Positions 17,082 to 25,623 of a stretch of DNA of 64,000 bases are shown here, in pieces (the first letter of the stretch is position 1; every line of letters begins with the position of its first letter). Below the pieces are notes generated by a model. The model saw only the letters and a program-made list of their open reading frames with translations. It was not told the DNA's origin and did no database searches. The stretch is from Candidatus Tepidiaquacellales bacterium UBA2330. GTDB taxonomy: Bacteria > Bacteroidota > Ignavibacteria > Tepidaquicellales > Tepidaquicellaceae. The stretch spans positions 1 through 64,000 of the forward strand of contig DDUU01000010.1 of assembly GCA_002344965.1 (NCBI GenBank), given 5' to 3'. The position numbers and the translations under genes are program-made.

Positions 17082-17560
17082 AAAAATTTAGTTTTACTAT
17101 TAAAAATTTTTACAGTATTTTTAACACGATGCCGGACGGTAATAATAAAAATATTGATTCTTATCTCGATGATAACATAAGACAGTCTCTGAAGTCAAAA
17201 ACTTCTGATGATTTTTCTTTTGAAATGATGAAACGGGTCGAGATTGAAAAAGAGTTTGCCAGGCAGGACAGAAAAACAGACAATGTTGCAAAGTTTGTTA
17301 TCGGCAGTTTGCTTGCCGCTATGATAATATTATCTGTAGGTATTCCGCTTCTTTTCGGAGTTTCGGATACAGACCAAAGTCCCGGCTTTTTCAGTATGCT
17401 GACGGATAATCTTACAGACGCTATTGAATATTTCAGTATTATTACGGCTGAAAATCTTGGAATAGCATTTAACTTAAAAACATTGTCCGTTATTATTGTT
17501 TCATCTGTCTTTATTTTTCTTTTTTCAAAAGCTGACAAGCTGTTATTGAAAAAGTTTTAA
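17078..17560 (+). CDS. Probable anti-sigma factor, two-helix membrane protein
   Basis: 160 residues, ATG overlapping the sigma-factor stop by four bases. The N-terminal 75 residues are charged and helical (SFEMMKRVEIEKEFARQDRK), followed by a membrane helix (VIGSLLAAMIILSVGIPLLFG), a short periplasmic loop and a second helix (LSVIIVSSVFIFLF). No zinc-binding HxxxCxxC motif is visible. Anti-sigma identity is inferred from the coupling and topology, not from sequence similarity. Confidence 0.75.
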   Translation: MKKFSFTIKNFYSIFNTMPDGNNKNIDSYLDDNIRQSLKSKTSDDFSFEMMKRVEIEKEFARQDRKTDNVAKFVIGSLLAAMIILSVGIPLLFGVSDTDQSPGFFSMLTDNLTDAIEYFSIITAENLGIAFNLKTLSVIIVSSVFIFLFSKADKLLLKKF

Positions 17561-17618
17561 ATATCCGGAGTCATAGATTTTATTCTCAAACTTGTTTCAC
17601 CATGAAAAAAGTTTTTAA

Positions 17619-18371
17619 TTAGTACTCTATAAATCCCCTGTTAATACTGTTCACTTTTCTTCCGGTCCTTCTGAATACGCCAATTCCTTCACGACTTCCC
17701 CCTTCATTTGTATTGCCTTCTATCGTAGTAAGATATCCGCCGTTAACTGATTCTACTATACCCGTATGACCTAATCCTCCGCCGTATGACATTATAAATA
17801 CCTGACCCGGCTTTATCAGAGAAGGATTAGCTGTGGCTGCTGCTGATGTTATTTTCTTACCTTTAGTATTATTCCAGTGATTAAGCACTCCGGCAGTTTT
17901 ATAAACAGGATTTTTTATACCGGTGCTTTTTGATACTTCGTCAAAACACCAGTACACAAAAGCAGCACACCATGCGTAACCTTTTCCCAGTCCTACGCTT
18001 TTAAGGTAAGCGTCCACTTCAGGTCCGCTGTTGCTGCCTCTCGGCTTTTCAACAACTCCGATCTGACTTTTTGCTTTTGCAAGAACCTTTTTTGCAAACT
18101 CCGGCAATGGTCCCGGTTCCGGTCCGATAGACTTTAAACTAAACAACGTCGCCCACGTGATAGGACCTACTTTACCGTCAACAATCAAAGGTCTTCCCTG
18201 CTGATCAGTAAATCTGCTCTGAAAAAGTTTGACGGCATTGAAAGTCTTTGGACCGTATCCGCCGTCCACGTCTACCGGCCCGCATCCGTTCTCATTTAAT
18301 TTCTTCTGAATTTCTTTTACAATTTTTTTATCTTTCTCTCCTTTGACAATTACTCTTTTTGGATATTCCAT
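17619..18371 (-). CDS. Peptidoglycan-binding / CHAP-domain amidase without signal peptide
   Basis: 250 residues. PG_binding_1 domain at about 14-80 (VDVDGGYGPKTFNAVKLFQ, VDGKVGPITWATL). CHAP-type NlpC/P60 fold at about 95-225: Cys nucleophile in GYAWCAAF (C135), His in GLGHTGI (H202), and IEGNTN supplying the polar residue. The reaction would be cleavage of peptidoglycan stem peptides or cross-bridges. It starts MEYPKRVIVKG with no export signal, as phage endolysins do, yet no phage genes are nearby. It may be released on lysis or exported by an unrecognised route. Confidence 0.88.
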   Translation of the reverse strand: MEYPKRVIVKGEKDKKIVKEIQKKLNENGCGPVDVDGGYGPKTFNAVKLFQSRFTDQQGRPLIVDGKVGPITWATLFSLKSIGPEPGPLPEFAKKVLAKAKSQIGVVEKPRGSNSGPEVDAYLKSVGLGKGYAWCAAFVYWCFDEVSKSTGIKNPVYKTAGVLNHWNNTKGKKITSAAATANPSLIKPGQVFIMSYGGGLGHTGIVESVNGGYLTTIEGNTNEGGSREGIGVFRRTGRKVNSINRGFIEY

Positions 18372-18668
18372 TATTTTAAATTTTTTAGATTTATAAAAAA
18401 GTTAAATCAAAATAGATAAATGACATATTAATTTCAATAAGCGTAACTACTCAATACTTAAAATTATTAGTCCAATAACATTTTTAATGATTGATTTATT
18501 TCTAAGGAAAATTATTACTGCCGGTATTAATTCACATACATTAAACCGTAATTGAGTTTTTATTATCAAACAGCTGTGAATTTAAATAAATAAAATTTTT
18601 TAAAATTTCCTGCAGAATTGTTTCGACAACGAATTTTATATTTAAACTTCAAATCATTTAAGTTATAA

Positions 18669-19283
18669 TTGATAAACCAATATTCTTACTTTTTAAAATT
18701 GAGAAACCGATCTGTCTTATTCATAAAAAACATGGTAAGTCTCAGATGCATAAGTGATTTAGAGAATATTCTGAGTAATCTGGAAAGCGTTAAGGTTCTG
18801 AATATATCACTTGGTAAAGCTGAGATTTTTTATGATGAGGAAAAGATCTCCGCAGAGGAAATCTCAGCCGAACTTTCCAGAAATAACTTTCAGATCATCA
18901 GCGACAGAAATATTCAGTTAGTGGAACAAATTAAGAACGCCTGTATTGAATTGATCTATTTCGGCAATAATACCAACTCGCTGATCAGAAATTCCGAATA
19001 TCTGAGTGAAAGATTAAATTTACAGTATTCCTATATCAGTAAATTCTTTTCTGAAAATACCAATACTACACTTGAAAAATTTTTAATAAAAGTTAAAATA
19101 GAAAAAGTAAAAGAGCTGTTAAGTTATAATGAAATGACATTAAGTGAAATTGCATATATGATGGGATACAGCAGTGTTCAGTATCTAAGTAATCAGTTCA
19201 GACAAATAACCGGAGTTTCTGTTACCGAGTACAGGCACGGCGCAGATATAAAAAGAATACCTCTTGAAAATCTTCTGCTGTAA
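18669..19283 (+). CDS. AraC-family regulator with HMA-like N-terminal domain
   Basis: 204 residues, TTG start; the ATG at 18732 would remove the first strand of the N-terminal domain. Residues 15-80 follow the ferredoxin-like HMA pattern (LFIKNMVSLRCISDLENIL, LGKAEIFYDEEKISAEEI). The CxxC metal site expected in this Bacteroidota family (KNMVCxRC) is reduced to SxxC. Residues 95-200 form an AraC helix-turn-helix: YLSERLNLQYSYISKFF and MTLSEIAYMMGYSSVQYLS. A cytoplasmic transcription activator; the lost Cys suggests loss of metal sensing. It lies 92 bases upstream of the PqqD/ATP-grasp operon, a possible target. Confidence 0.85.
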   Translation: MINQYSYFLKLRNRSVLFIKNMVSLRCISDLENILSNLESVKVLNISLGKAEIFYDEEKISAEEISAELSRNNFQIISDRNIQLVEQIKNACIELIYFGNNTNSLIRNSEYLSERLNLQYSYISKFFSENTNTTLEKFLIKVKIEKVKELLSYNEMTLSEIAYMMGYSSVQYLSNQFRQITGVSVTEYRHGADIKRIPLENLLL

Positions 19284-19351
19284 ATTACCTACCGCTGTAA
19301 TCTTATAACAAATTGTATTTAAACTGTAACAATTTATTTCTTCATGTTTTA

Positions 19352-19359
19352 TAGTTTTG
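19352..19359 (+). promoter_or_regulatory. Candidate -7 box before the PqqD-like operon
   Basis: TAGTTTTG fits TAnnTTTG and lies 17 bases before the ATG at 19376. No TTG box is found at the expected distance upstream, consistent with a weak or activator-dependent promoter. Confidence 0.3.
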
Positions 19360-19375
19360 TATAACAATTATAAAT

Positions 19376-19630
19376 ATGAAAATAAAAAATAATATAGCAA
19401 TAAGTGATTCGGGTTTTATTTTTAATCCGGCTACAGGTGATTCATTTTCTGCAAATCCTGTCGGTCAGAAGATTTTTAAAATGCTTCAGACCTCAGCAAC
19501 CGAAGAAGAGATAACAGCTGATATTCTCGAAACTTATCAGATTGACAAAGTTCATTTTGAAAAGGATTTTTATGATTTTATTAATGTACTGAAAAAGTAC
19601 AAACTCCTGGAGGAAATTGAAAAAGACTGA
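19376..19630 (+). CDS. PqqD-family peptide-binding protein
   Basis: 84 residues forming the compact winged-helix fold of PqqD/RRE proteins: an N-terminal strand (SGFIFNPATGDSFSANPVGQKIFKML), then EEITADILETYQID and a C-terminal helix (FYDFINVLKKYKLLEE). PqqD proteins bind leader peptides and present them to modifying enzymes. No candidate precursor peptide was found around it. The 3' end overlaps the ATP-grasp start by 14 bases, so the two are probably translated together. Confidence 0.85.
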   Translation: MKIKNNIAISDSGFIFNPATGDSFSANPVGQKIFKMLQTSATEEEITADILETYQIDKVHFEKDFYDFINVLKKYKLLEEIEKD

Positions 19631-20666
19631 TATCACAATTGCAGTTACCGGTCTTAACGCAATTGACAGTCCGGGACCCGGTATCTCAGTAATCAGAGCA
19701 ATAAGGAAAAGCAATTTTTATAATCCGCGCATTATAGGTCTTTCATATGATACAATGGAACCCGGCATTTATATGCATGACCTGGTTGATAAATCTTATC
19801 AAATCCCGTTTCCTTCTGTCGGAACAGATAATCTTCTTTTCAGATTAAAGGAAATTAATGACAAGGAAAAAATTGATGTTATAATACCAAACTTTGACGC
19901 CGAACTGTTCAATTTCATAAAATTGGAAAAAAGACTTCTGGAACAATGTAATATAAGAATGTTCCTTCCTTCAATGAAACAGTTTGAAGAAAGACAGAAA
20001 GCAAACCTTTATGAATTCGGGAAAAAATATAATCTGAAAGTTCCTAAGAATAAAACAATATATTCTCTGAATGATATTAATAAAATAGAATATGAATTTT
20101 CATTTCCCGTTGTAGTTAAAGGAAAATACTATGATGCTAAAGTAGCTTATAATAAAGATCAGATCGCGGAACATTTTAACAGAATAAGCATCAAGTGGGG
20201 ACTTCCGATAATAATTCAGGAATATGTTTTCGGTTCGGAAGTTAATGTCACTGCAATAGGCGACGGGACGGGAAAAACTATCGGGGCTGTACCGATGAGA
20301 AAACAGTATATAACCGATAAAGGAAAAGCATGGTCAGGAATTTCACTCGATGATGATAAACTCTTAAAAATTACATCAGATCTAATCAAGTCAACTAAAT
20401 GGAAAGGATCAATGGAACTTGAATTTATCAAGACTTCAAATGATGAATATTTTTTACTTGAAATAAATCCCCGGTTTCCGGCATGGGTTTATCTTGCTGT
20501 CGGCTGCGGTCAGAATCATCCGGATGCGCTGCTTAAAATGGCTCTGGGAAAAAAAGTAAACGCTTTCCCAAAACATGAAACGGGAAAAATGTTCATAAGG
20601 TATTCCTATGATATGATTATAAATTTAAAAGAATTTGAAAAAATCTCAACTTCAGGAGAATTATAA
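19617..20666 (+). CDS. ATP-grasp ligase (carbamoyl-phosphate-synthase-like)
   Basis: 349 residues. A TTG start sits behind a strong Shine-Dalgarno (GGAGG) within the end of the PqqD gene. An N-terminal pre-ATP-grasp domain (VTGLNAIDSPGPGISVIRAI, VIIPNFDAELFNFIK) precedes ATP-grasp motifs FPVVVKGKYYDAKVAY, IIIQEYVFGSEVNVTAIGDGTG and FLLEINPRFPAWVYLAVGCG, the last carrying the Mg2+-binding Glu and Asn. Enzymes of this branch form amide bonds between a carboxylate and an amine. Coupled to PqqD upstream and a PLP decarboxylase that starts right after its stop. Substrate unknown. Confidence 0.88.
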   Translation: MKKTDITIAVTGLNAIDSPGPGISVIRAIRKSNFYNPRIIGLSYDTMEPGIYMHDLVDKSYQIPFPSVGTDNLLFRLKEINDKEKIDVIIPNFDAELFNFIKLEKRLLEQCNIRMFLPSMKQFEERQKANLYEFGKKYNLKVPKNKTIYSLNDINKIEYEFSFPVVVKGKYYDAKVAYNKDQIAEHFNRISIKWGLPIIIQEYVFGSEVNVTAIGDGTGKTIGAVPMRKQYITDKGKAWSGISLDDDKLLKITSDLIKSTKWKGSMELEFIKTSNDEYFLLEINPRFPAWVYLAVGCGQNHPDALLKMALGKKVNAFPKHETGKMFIRYSYDMIINLKEFEKISTSGEL

Positions 20667-22049
20667 ATGAAAAAACAGCAGTATGAAAGACCTGTTTTAC
20701 AGTTACTGAATTCAGGCACTATGAACAAATACGGGACAAAGACTGAGTATGCGCCTTTTACGCATATTGACGGCGCAAGCATTCAAGATCTTACGGATAA
20801 ATTCGGTTCCCCCCTTTTTGTAGTTTCCGAAAAAAAAATCAGATCAAATTTTAAGGATGCAAACCGTTCATTTAAAACACGGTATCCGAAAGTACAGTTT
20901 GCCTGGTCATACAAAACAAATTATCTGAATGCGGTATGCAATGTATTTCATCAGGAAGGCTCATGGGCGGAAGTAGTTTCCGGATTTGAATACAGTAAAG
21001 CGCTTAATAACGGCGTACCCGGAAGTAAGATTATTTTCAACGGACCGGATAAAACTGATGAAGATCTTCGCACTGCAATTATGAATAATTCTCCGATTCA
21101 TATTGATCATCTGGACGAACTGTACATGCTGCAGGAAATTTCCGAAGAGACCGGCATAAGACCAAAAGTCGCTATCAGAGTGAATATGGATACCGGCATT
21201 TATCCGATGTGGGACAGATTCGGATTTAATTATGAAAACGGTCAGGCATGGGATGCAATTAATAAAATCATGCTGAATGATAAACTTGATCTGGTCGGAT
21301 TGCACTGCCATATCGGCACTTTTATGCTTGCTCCGAATGCATATTCAATTGCTGCAGCAAAACTTTCTGATCTTGCTTTAAACATAAAGTATAAATACAA
21401 AAGGAATATTCAGTATATCGATATGGGCGGCGGTTTCCCGTCGAAGAATACTCTGAAAGGTTCTTACCTTCTTGGCATAGACACTGTCCCGACTATAGAT
21501 CAGTTTGCTGAGGCAATTTGCTCATCAATTCTAAACGCAGGATTTCTGGAGGAAGAGCTTCCGCTGCTTATTCTAGAAACAGGAAGAGCGCTGATTGATG
21601 ACGCCGGATATCTTATAGGAAGCGTGATCTCAAACAAAAGATTATCAGACGGAAGAAGAGCTGTCATTATGGACTTCGGTGTGAATATAATGTTTACCTC
21701 ATTTTGGTATGATCATAAGATCACGCCGGCTCAGGAGTTCAGTGATTTTACTGAAGACATGGTGCTTTACGGACCGCTTTGTATGAATATAGATGTAATC
21801 AGAGAGCATGTAACTCTGCCGCTGCTTAAAAGAAATGATAAAGTCGTTGTCCATACTGTCGGCGCATATAATATGACACAATGGATGCAGTTCATTTCAT
21901 TAAGACCGGCTGTTGTCATGATTGATAAGAAAGGTGTACCTCATGAAATCAGAAAACGCGAATCAATAAATTCAATTGAATCTGAAGAAATAGTACCTGA
22001 ATATTTAAAGACATTCAGTTTAAACGGAATTGAAAAAAGAACAGGCTAA
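20667..22049 (+). CDS. Fold-type III PLP-dependent amino acid decarboxylase (DAP/ornithine type)
   Basis: 460 residues, ATG directly after the previous stop with AGGAGAA upstream. The alanine-racemase-like barrel has PLP lysine K83 (AWSYKTNYL), HCHIGTF, the glycine loop GGGFPSKN, ETGRALIDDAGY (usually EPGR) and the second-subunit motif YGPLCMNID, where family members place the catalytic Cys and the substrate-selecting Asp. This fits decarboxylation of diaminopimelate, ornithine, lysine or a conjugate of these. An extra N-terminal 30 residues and association with ATP-grasp and PqqD genes argue against housekeeping lysine synthesis. Confidence 0.9.
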   Translation: MKKQQYERPVLQLLNSGTMNKYGTKTEYAPFTHIDGASIQDLTDKFGSPLFVVSEKKIRSNFKDANRSFKTRYPKVQFAWSYKTNYLNAVCNVFHQEGSWAEVVSGFEYSKALNNGVPGSKIIFNGPDKTDEDLRTAIMNNSPIHIDHLDELYMLQEISEETGIRPKVAIRVNMDTGIYPMWDRFGFNYENGQAWDAINKIMLNDKLDLVGLHCHIGTFMLAPNAYSIAAAKLSDLALNIKYKYKRNIQYIDMGGGFPSKNTLKGSYLLGIDTVPTIDQFAEAICSSILNAGFLEEELPLLILETGRALIDDAGYLIGSVISNKRLSDGRRAVIMDFGVNIMFTSFWYDHKITPAQEFSDFTEDMVLYGPLCMNIDVIREHVTLPLLKRNDKVVVHTVGAYNMTQWMQFISLRPAVVMIDKKGVPHEIRKRESINSIESEEIVPEYLKTFSLNGIEKRTG

Positions 22050-24231
22050 GGAATATTTATATTTCTATTTTGAAGGCATAATTAACAGTTACTCACGTGT
22101 TTTCTTTTCTAAAAGTAAAATCTTTGCTTTCATTATTATTGTTGCAACGTTTATCAATCCCGCATCGGGTCTAAGCGGGCTGATAAGTCTTGCCGCTACG
22201 CTTTTATTTGCTGTATGGTTTGGTTATGACAAAATTTTTATAAGGGACGGTTATTACGGATTCAATTCGCTTCTGACAGGTTTAGCGCTTGGCGTTTACT
22301 ATGAATTCTCTCCGGCATTCATTTTTGTTCTTTTGTTTGCATCAATGCTGACTCTATTGATAACAGTCTGGCTTGCCGTATTCCTCGGTTACTATAACAT
22401 CCCTTTTCTTACAATGCCGTTTCTTCTCAGCACATGGATTTCAATTCTTAGTATCAGAACATTTAAGGCAATTGAATTAAGCGAACGCGGAATTTATGTC
22501 TTCAATGAAGTTCAGAATTTCGGCGGAGTTTATCTTTTGAAATTCTATGATCAGATCATTAGTCTGAATATTCCGTTTGTCATCGACGCATATCTCAAAT
22601 CACTCGGGGCTATTTTTTTTCAGTATAATATTTTTGCAGGTTTTATAATTGCAGCAGGAATTCTTTATTATTCCAGGATTGCATTTTCTCTTTCACTTGT
22701 CGGATTTTTCTCCGGTTACTTTTTTTATTTTTTTCAGAAAGCTGAATTCTCGGATGTGTATTACAGCTATATCGGATTTAATTTCATCCTGACCGCTGTT
22801 GCGCTCGGAGGATTTTTCTTTGTTCCGTCCGGAAAAACTTTTTTACTTGTTATAATTGCAAGCCCCCTCGTTGCCGTTATACTCAGCGCATTCAGCTATA
22901 TATTCAATATTATACAGCTTCCGATTTATTCTCTTCCTTTTTCTCTTATTGTAATTCTCTTTATTTTTGCCATGAGCAGCAGGTTAACTCCCAAAGGAAT
23001 TAACTATGTTACAAATCAGCAGAACTCCCCAGAGAATAATTTATACAAATATGCAAACAGGATTGAGAGATTTCAAAGGGATACTTATTATCATTTCCAG
23101 CTTCCGTTTTACGGAAAATGGTTTGTATCGCAGGGCATTAACGGAAAGATCACTCACATGGAAGACTGGAAATATGCATGGGATTTTGTAGTGAAAGATG
23201 AATCCGGCAGGACTTTTAACAATACGGGAACATCGCTGAATGATTTTTACTGTTTCAATCTTCCCGTATTAGCATCTGCTGCAGGTTATGTTTCGGAAGT
23301 CGTAAATGATGTTGAAGATAATGAGATTGGCGGAGTTAATATTTCTGAGAACTGGGGAAATACTGTTGTAATTAAACACGATAATTTCCTTTACAGTAAA
23401 GTTTCACATCTCAGGAAAAACAGTATCAGATTAAAGAAAGGTGATTATGTGAAAAAAGGTGACATTCTGGGACACTGCGGAAATTCAGGCAGATCTCCGG
23501 AGCCGCATCTGCATTTTCAAATTCAGTCCAGTGATCTTATTGACGGTAAGACAATTAAATATCCTTTCTGTTATTACCTTTTGGAAAAAGACAATGAAAA
23601 TCTTTTCAGGTCTTTCGATTACCCGGAAGAGGGTGAAACGGTTATGAAAGTTCAAAGCACAAATCTTATAAGGGAATCTTTCAGATTTTCTCCCGGCACA
23701 GTTATGAATTTTGAATCTGAAAATGAAAAAGGAGAAAAGCAAAAAGTAAAATGGGAAGTATTCGTAGATGCTTATAACTATCCTTATATTTACTGTTACA
23801 ATTCAAAATCATTCGCATATTTTATAAACAATGAAACGCTTCATTACTTTACTGACTTTACAGGAGACAGAAAATCACTATTGTATTATTTTTATTTGGC
23901 AGCGAATAAAATACTTCTCGGATATTATGATAATATGGAAATCAAAGACAAACTTCCTCTTTCAGGCATTTATTCCGGTCCGTTAAAAATACTGCAGGAT
24001 TTTATAGCTCCGTTTTATATTTTTCTGAAAGCGGATTATTCTTTTTCATTTAAATATATTGATAATGAATTAAACCCTTCTGAGATCGTAATTTCCTCAC
24101 AGGCAGTTACCGGATTCGGTAAAACCATAAACAGAAAATTAGACTTTGAATTAACTTTAATTAATAACAATTTAAAAAAAATATTAATATCAGACGGCAA
24201 AAAAAACATATCGGCGGAATACATTTCCTGA
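22030..24231 (+). CDS. Urea-transporter-like membrane domain fused to M23 peptidase
   Basis: 733 residues, TTG start overlapping the decarboxylase by 20 bases. Residues about 20-320 are hydrophobic with about ten helices and carry the UT-type motif DGYYGFNSLLTGLALG. An M23 (LytM) domain at about 365-505 has H376, D385 and H493/H495 (PHLHFQ), with the typical LKKGDYVKKGDILGHCGNSG. The last 200 residues are an unassigned beta-rich domain. The fusion would place a channel in the inner membrane and a zinc peptidase in the periplasm. UT proteins pass urea and small amides; this substrate is unknown. The stop overlaps the possible start of the next gene. Confidence 0.88.
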   Translation: MKKEQAKEYLYFYFEGIINSYSRVFFSKSKIFAFIIIVATFINPASGLSGLISLAATLLFAVWFGYDKIFIRDGYYGFNSLLTGLALGVYYEFSPAFIFVLLFASMLTLLITVWLAVFLGYYNIPFLTMPFLLSTWISILSIRTFKAIELSERGIYVFNEVQNFGGVYLLKFYDQIISLNIPFVIDAYLKSLGAIFFQYNIFAGFIIAAGILYYSRIAFSLSLVGFFSGYFFYFFQKAEFSDVYYSYIGFNFILTAVALGGFFFVPSGKTFLLVIIASPLVAVILSAFSYIFNIIQLPIYSLPFSLIVILFIFAMSSRLTPKGINYVTNQQNSPENNLYKYANRIERFQRDTYYHFQLPFYGKWFVSQGINGKITHMEDWKYAWDFVVKDESGRTFNNTGTSLNDFYCFNLPVLASAAGYVSEVVNDVEDNEIGGVNISENWGNTVVIKHDNFLYSKVSHLRKNSIRLKKGDYVKKGDILGHCGNSGRSPEPHLHFQIQSSDLIDGKTIKYPFCYYLLEKDNENLFRSFDYPEEGETVMKVQSTNLIRESFRFSPGTVMNFESENEKGEKQKVKWEVFVDAYNYPYIYCYNSKSFAYFINNETLHYFTDFTGDRKSLLYYFYLAANKILLGYYDNMEIKDKLPLSGIYSGPLKILQDFIAPFYIFLKADYSFSFKYIDNELNPSEIVISSQAVTGFGKTINRKLDFELTLINNNLKKILISDGKKNISAEYIS

Positions 24232-24239
24232 TCATTATT

Positions 24240-25607
24240 TTGTTTATGATTTCCTTTTCTGAAGTCAGATCTCAGAGCGATTCAGCTTTGAATAACGCTG
24301 AAAAGATTTCTTATGATCTTTTCAGCAAAGGAAAATGGAACGAGCTTATCTCGTTTTCAGAAAACGCATTAAAGAAAAATATTGATTTTATTTTTCTGGG
24401 AGTCAGACTTGGTATCGCATATTATGAAACGGAGAAATACTTTGATGCAATTGTCCATTTAAAAAAAGCTTTTGACCTCGGATATGAAACTCCTTCTGCA
24501 ATTGAATATCTGTATTACTCATATCTTCAGGCTGGCAGACAGGAAGATGCTGATTTTTATTTTTACCGGCTTCCTAAAAATAAAAGAGACAGAATAAAGC
24601 CGCAGGATAATTCATTTATGAATAAATTTTATGCAGACGGAGGGTTCGGATTCAGCAATGATAAAAGTAAAAATGAAAACACTGATATTGACGGGAGCGA
24701 TAATATATACGGAGAGCAGCTTATTAACAAAAACTATTTTTTTATCAGCCTGGGTTTTAAGCAGCTTCCTCTGAGATGGCTGAATTTAACATATAACTAT
24801 AATTATCTGGATCTGAAAAAAGCAAAGGTAATAAAATATAATGATGTCAGTATCACTGATGACTACAAGCAGCAGCAGCAGCAGTTCTATCTTAAATTTG
24901 ATATCAGAGCGGGAGACGGTTTTGTTATAAGTCCATCAGGTCATTATGTCTTTGTAAAGGATAAAACCATTTATGCGGATTATGACAGCGCGACTTTCAG
25001 CTATAATGCGCAGACTATGAGTTATGATTCATTGAAATATTATTACAGCATACTTCAAAGAGAAAATATTCAGGATGATTACGTAATTTCCCTCTCGCTG
25101 TCCAAACAGTTTTATATTTACAAAACAGCTCTGCACGGCAGTTACTCGTTTCTTAACGGAAGCAATCAGACTCAGCTCGGAGCAAATATGACTTTTTATC
25201 CGAAAAAGAAAAATACTCTTTATACATTTTCAGATATAACTCTTCACAGTCAGAATGATGTAACGAATTTAATTTTCTTTCAGTCAGCAGGCGGCAAACT
25301 TTATAAAGATCTGTGGGGTGAAGTCTTTGCGGCTTTCGGCAGAATGAATAATTACAATGAGCAGAACGGTGCGCTTGTATTTAATAATCCGGATGTGACC
25401 GTTTTTAAATTCGGCGCAGAGTTTAATTATTATTTCAGTAAAAATATTTCAGCATCGCTTGTGTACGTTAATCAGCAGAGAGAAAAAAAGTATCTGACAT
25501 ATTCGTTATCAGGATTCAGTAACAATCTTCCTGTTACTTATCCTGAATTAGTTGATCTTAAATATTCAGTTAATACAATCCTCGGAGGTTTTAAAATTTA
25601 TTTTTAA
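24240..25607 (+). CDS. TPR protein with outer-membrane beta-barrel
   Basis: About 455 residues. TPR-like helices (about 20-115) include LGIAYYETEKYFDAIVHLKKAF and YYSYLQAGRQEDADFYF. The rest alternates aromatic strands (YFFISLGFKQLPLRWLNL, FVISPSGHYVFVKDK, KNISASLVYVNQQREKKYL) and ends GGFKIYF, a classic outer-membrane barrel signature. The start is uncertain: TTG 24240 leaves only 11 residues before a cleavage-like VRSQ, while the frame is open further upstream, and CTG 24228, overlapping the preceding TGA, would give a better signal peptide. It resembles the TPR-plus-barrel layout of YaiO-like proteins, but homology is not established. Confidence 0.82.
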   Translation: MFMISFSEVRSQSDSALNNAEKISYDLFSKGKWNELISFSENALKKNIDFIFLGVRLGIAYYETEKYFDAIVHLKKAFDLGYETPSAIEYLYYSYLQAGRQEDADFYFYRLPKNKRDRIKPQDNSFMNKFYADGGFGFSNDKSKNENTDIDGSDNIYGEQLINKNYFFISLGFKQLPLRWLNLTYNYNYLDLKKAKVIKYNDVSITDDYKQQQQQFYLKFDIRAGDGFVISPSGHYVFVKDKTIYADYDSATFSYNAQTMSYDSLKYYYSILQRENIQDDYVISLSLSKQFYIYKTALHGSYSFLNGSNQTQLGANMTFYPKKKNTLYTFSDITLHSQNDVTNLIFFQSAGGKLYKDLWGEVFAAFGRMNNYNEQNGALVFNNPDVTVFKFGAEFNYYFSKNISASLVYVNQQREKKYLTYSLSGFSNNLPVTYPELVDLKYSVNTILGGFKIYF

Positions 25608-25623
25608 TAATAATCATAATAAC

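Noticed and set aside
17619..18371. Prophage remnant around the CHAP enzyme
   Set aside because: No integrase, holin, tail or capsid gene and no attachment repeats flank it.
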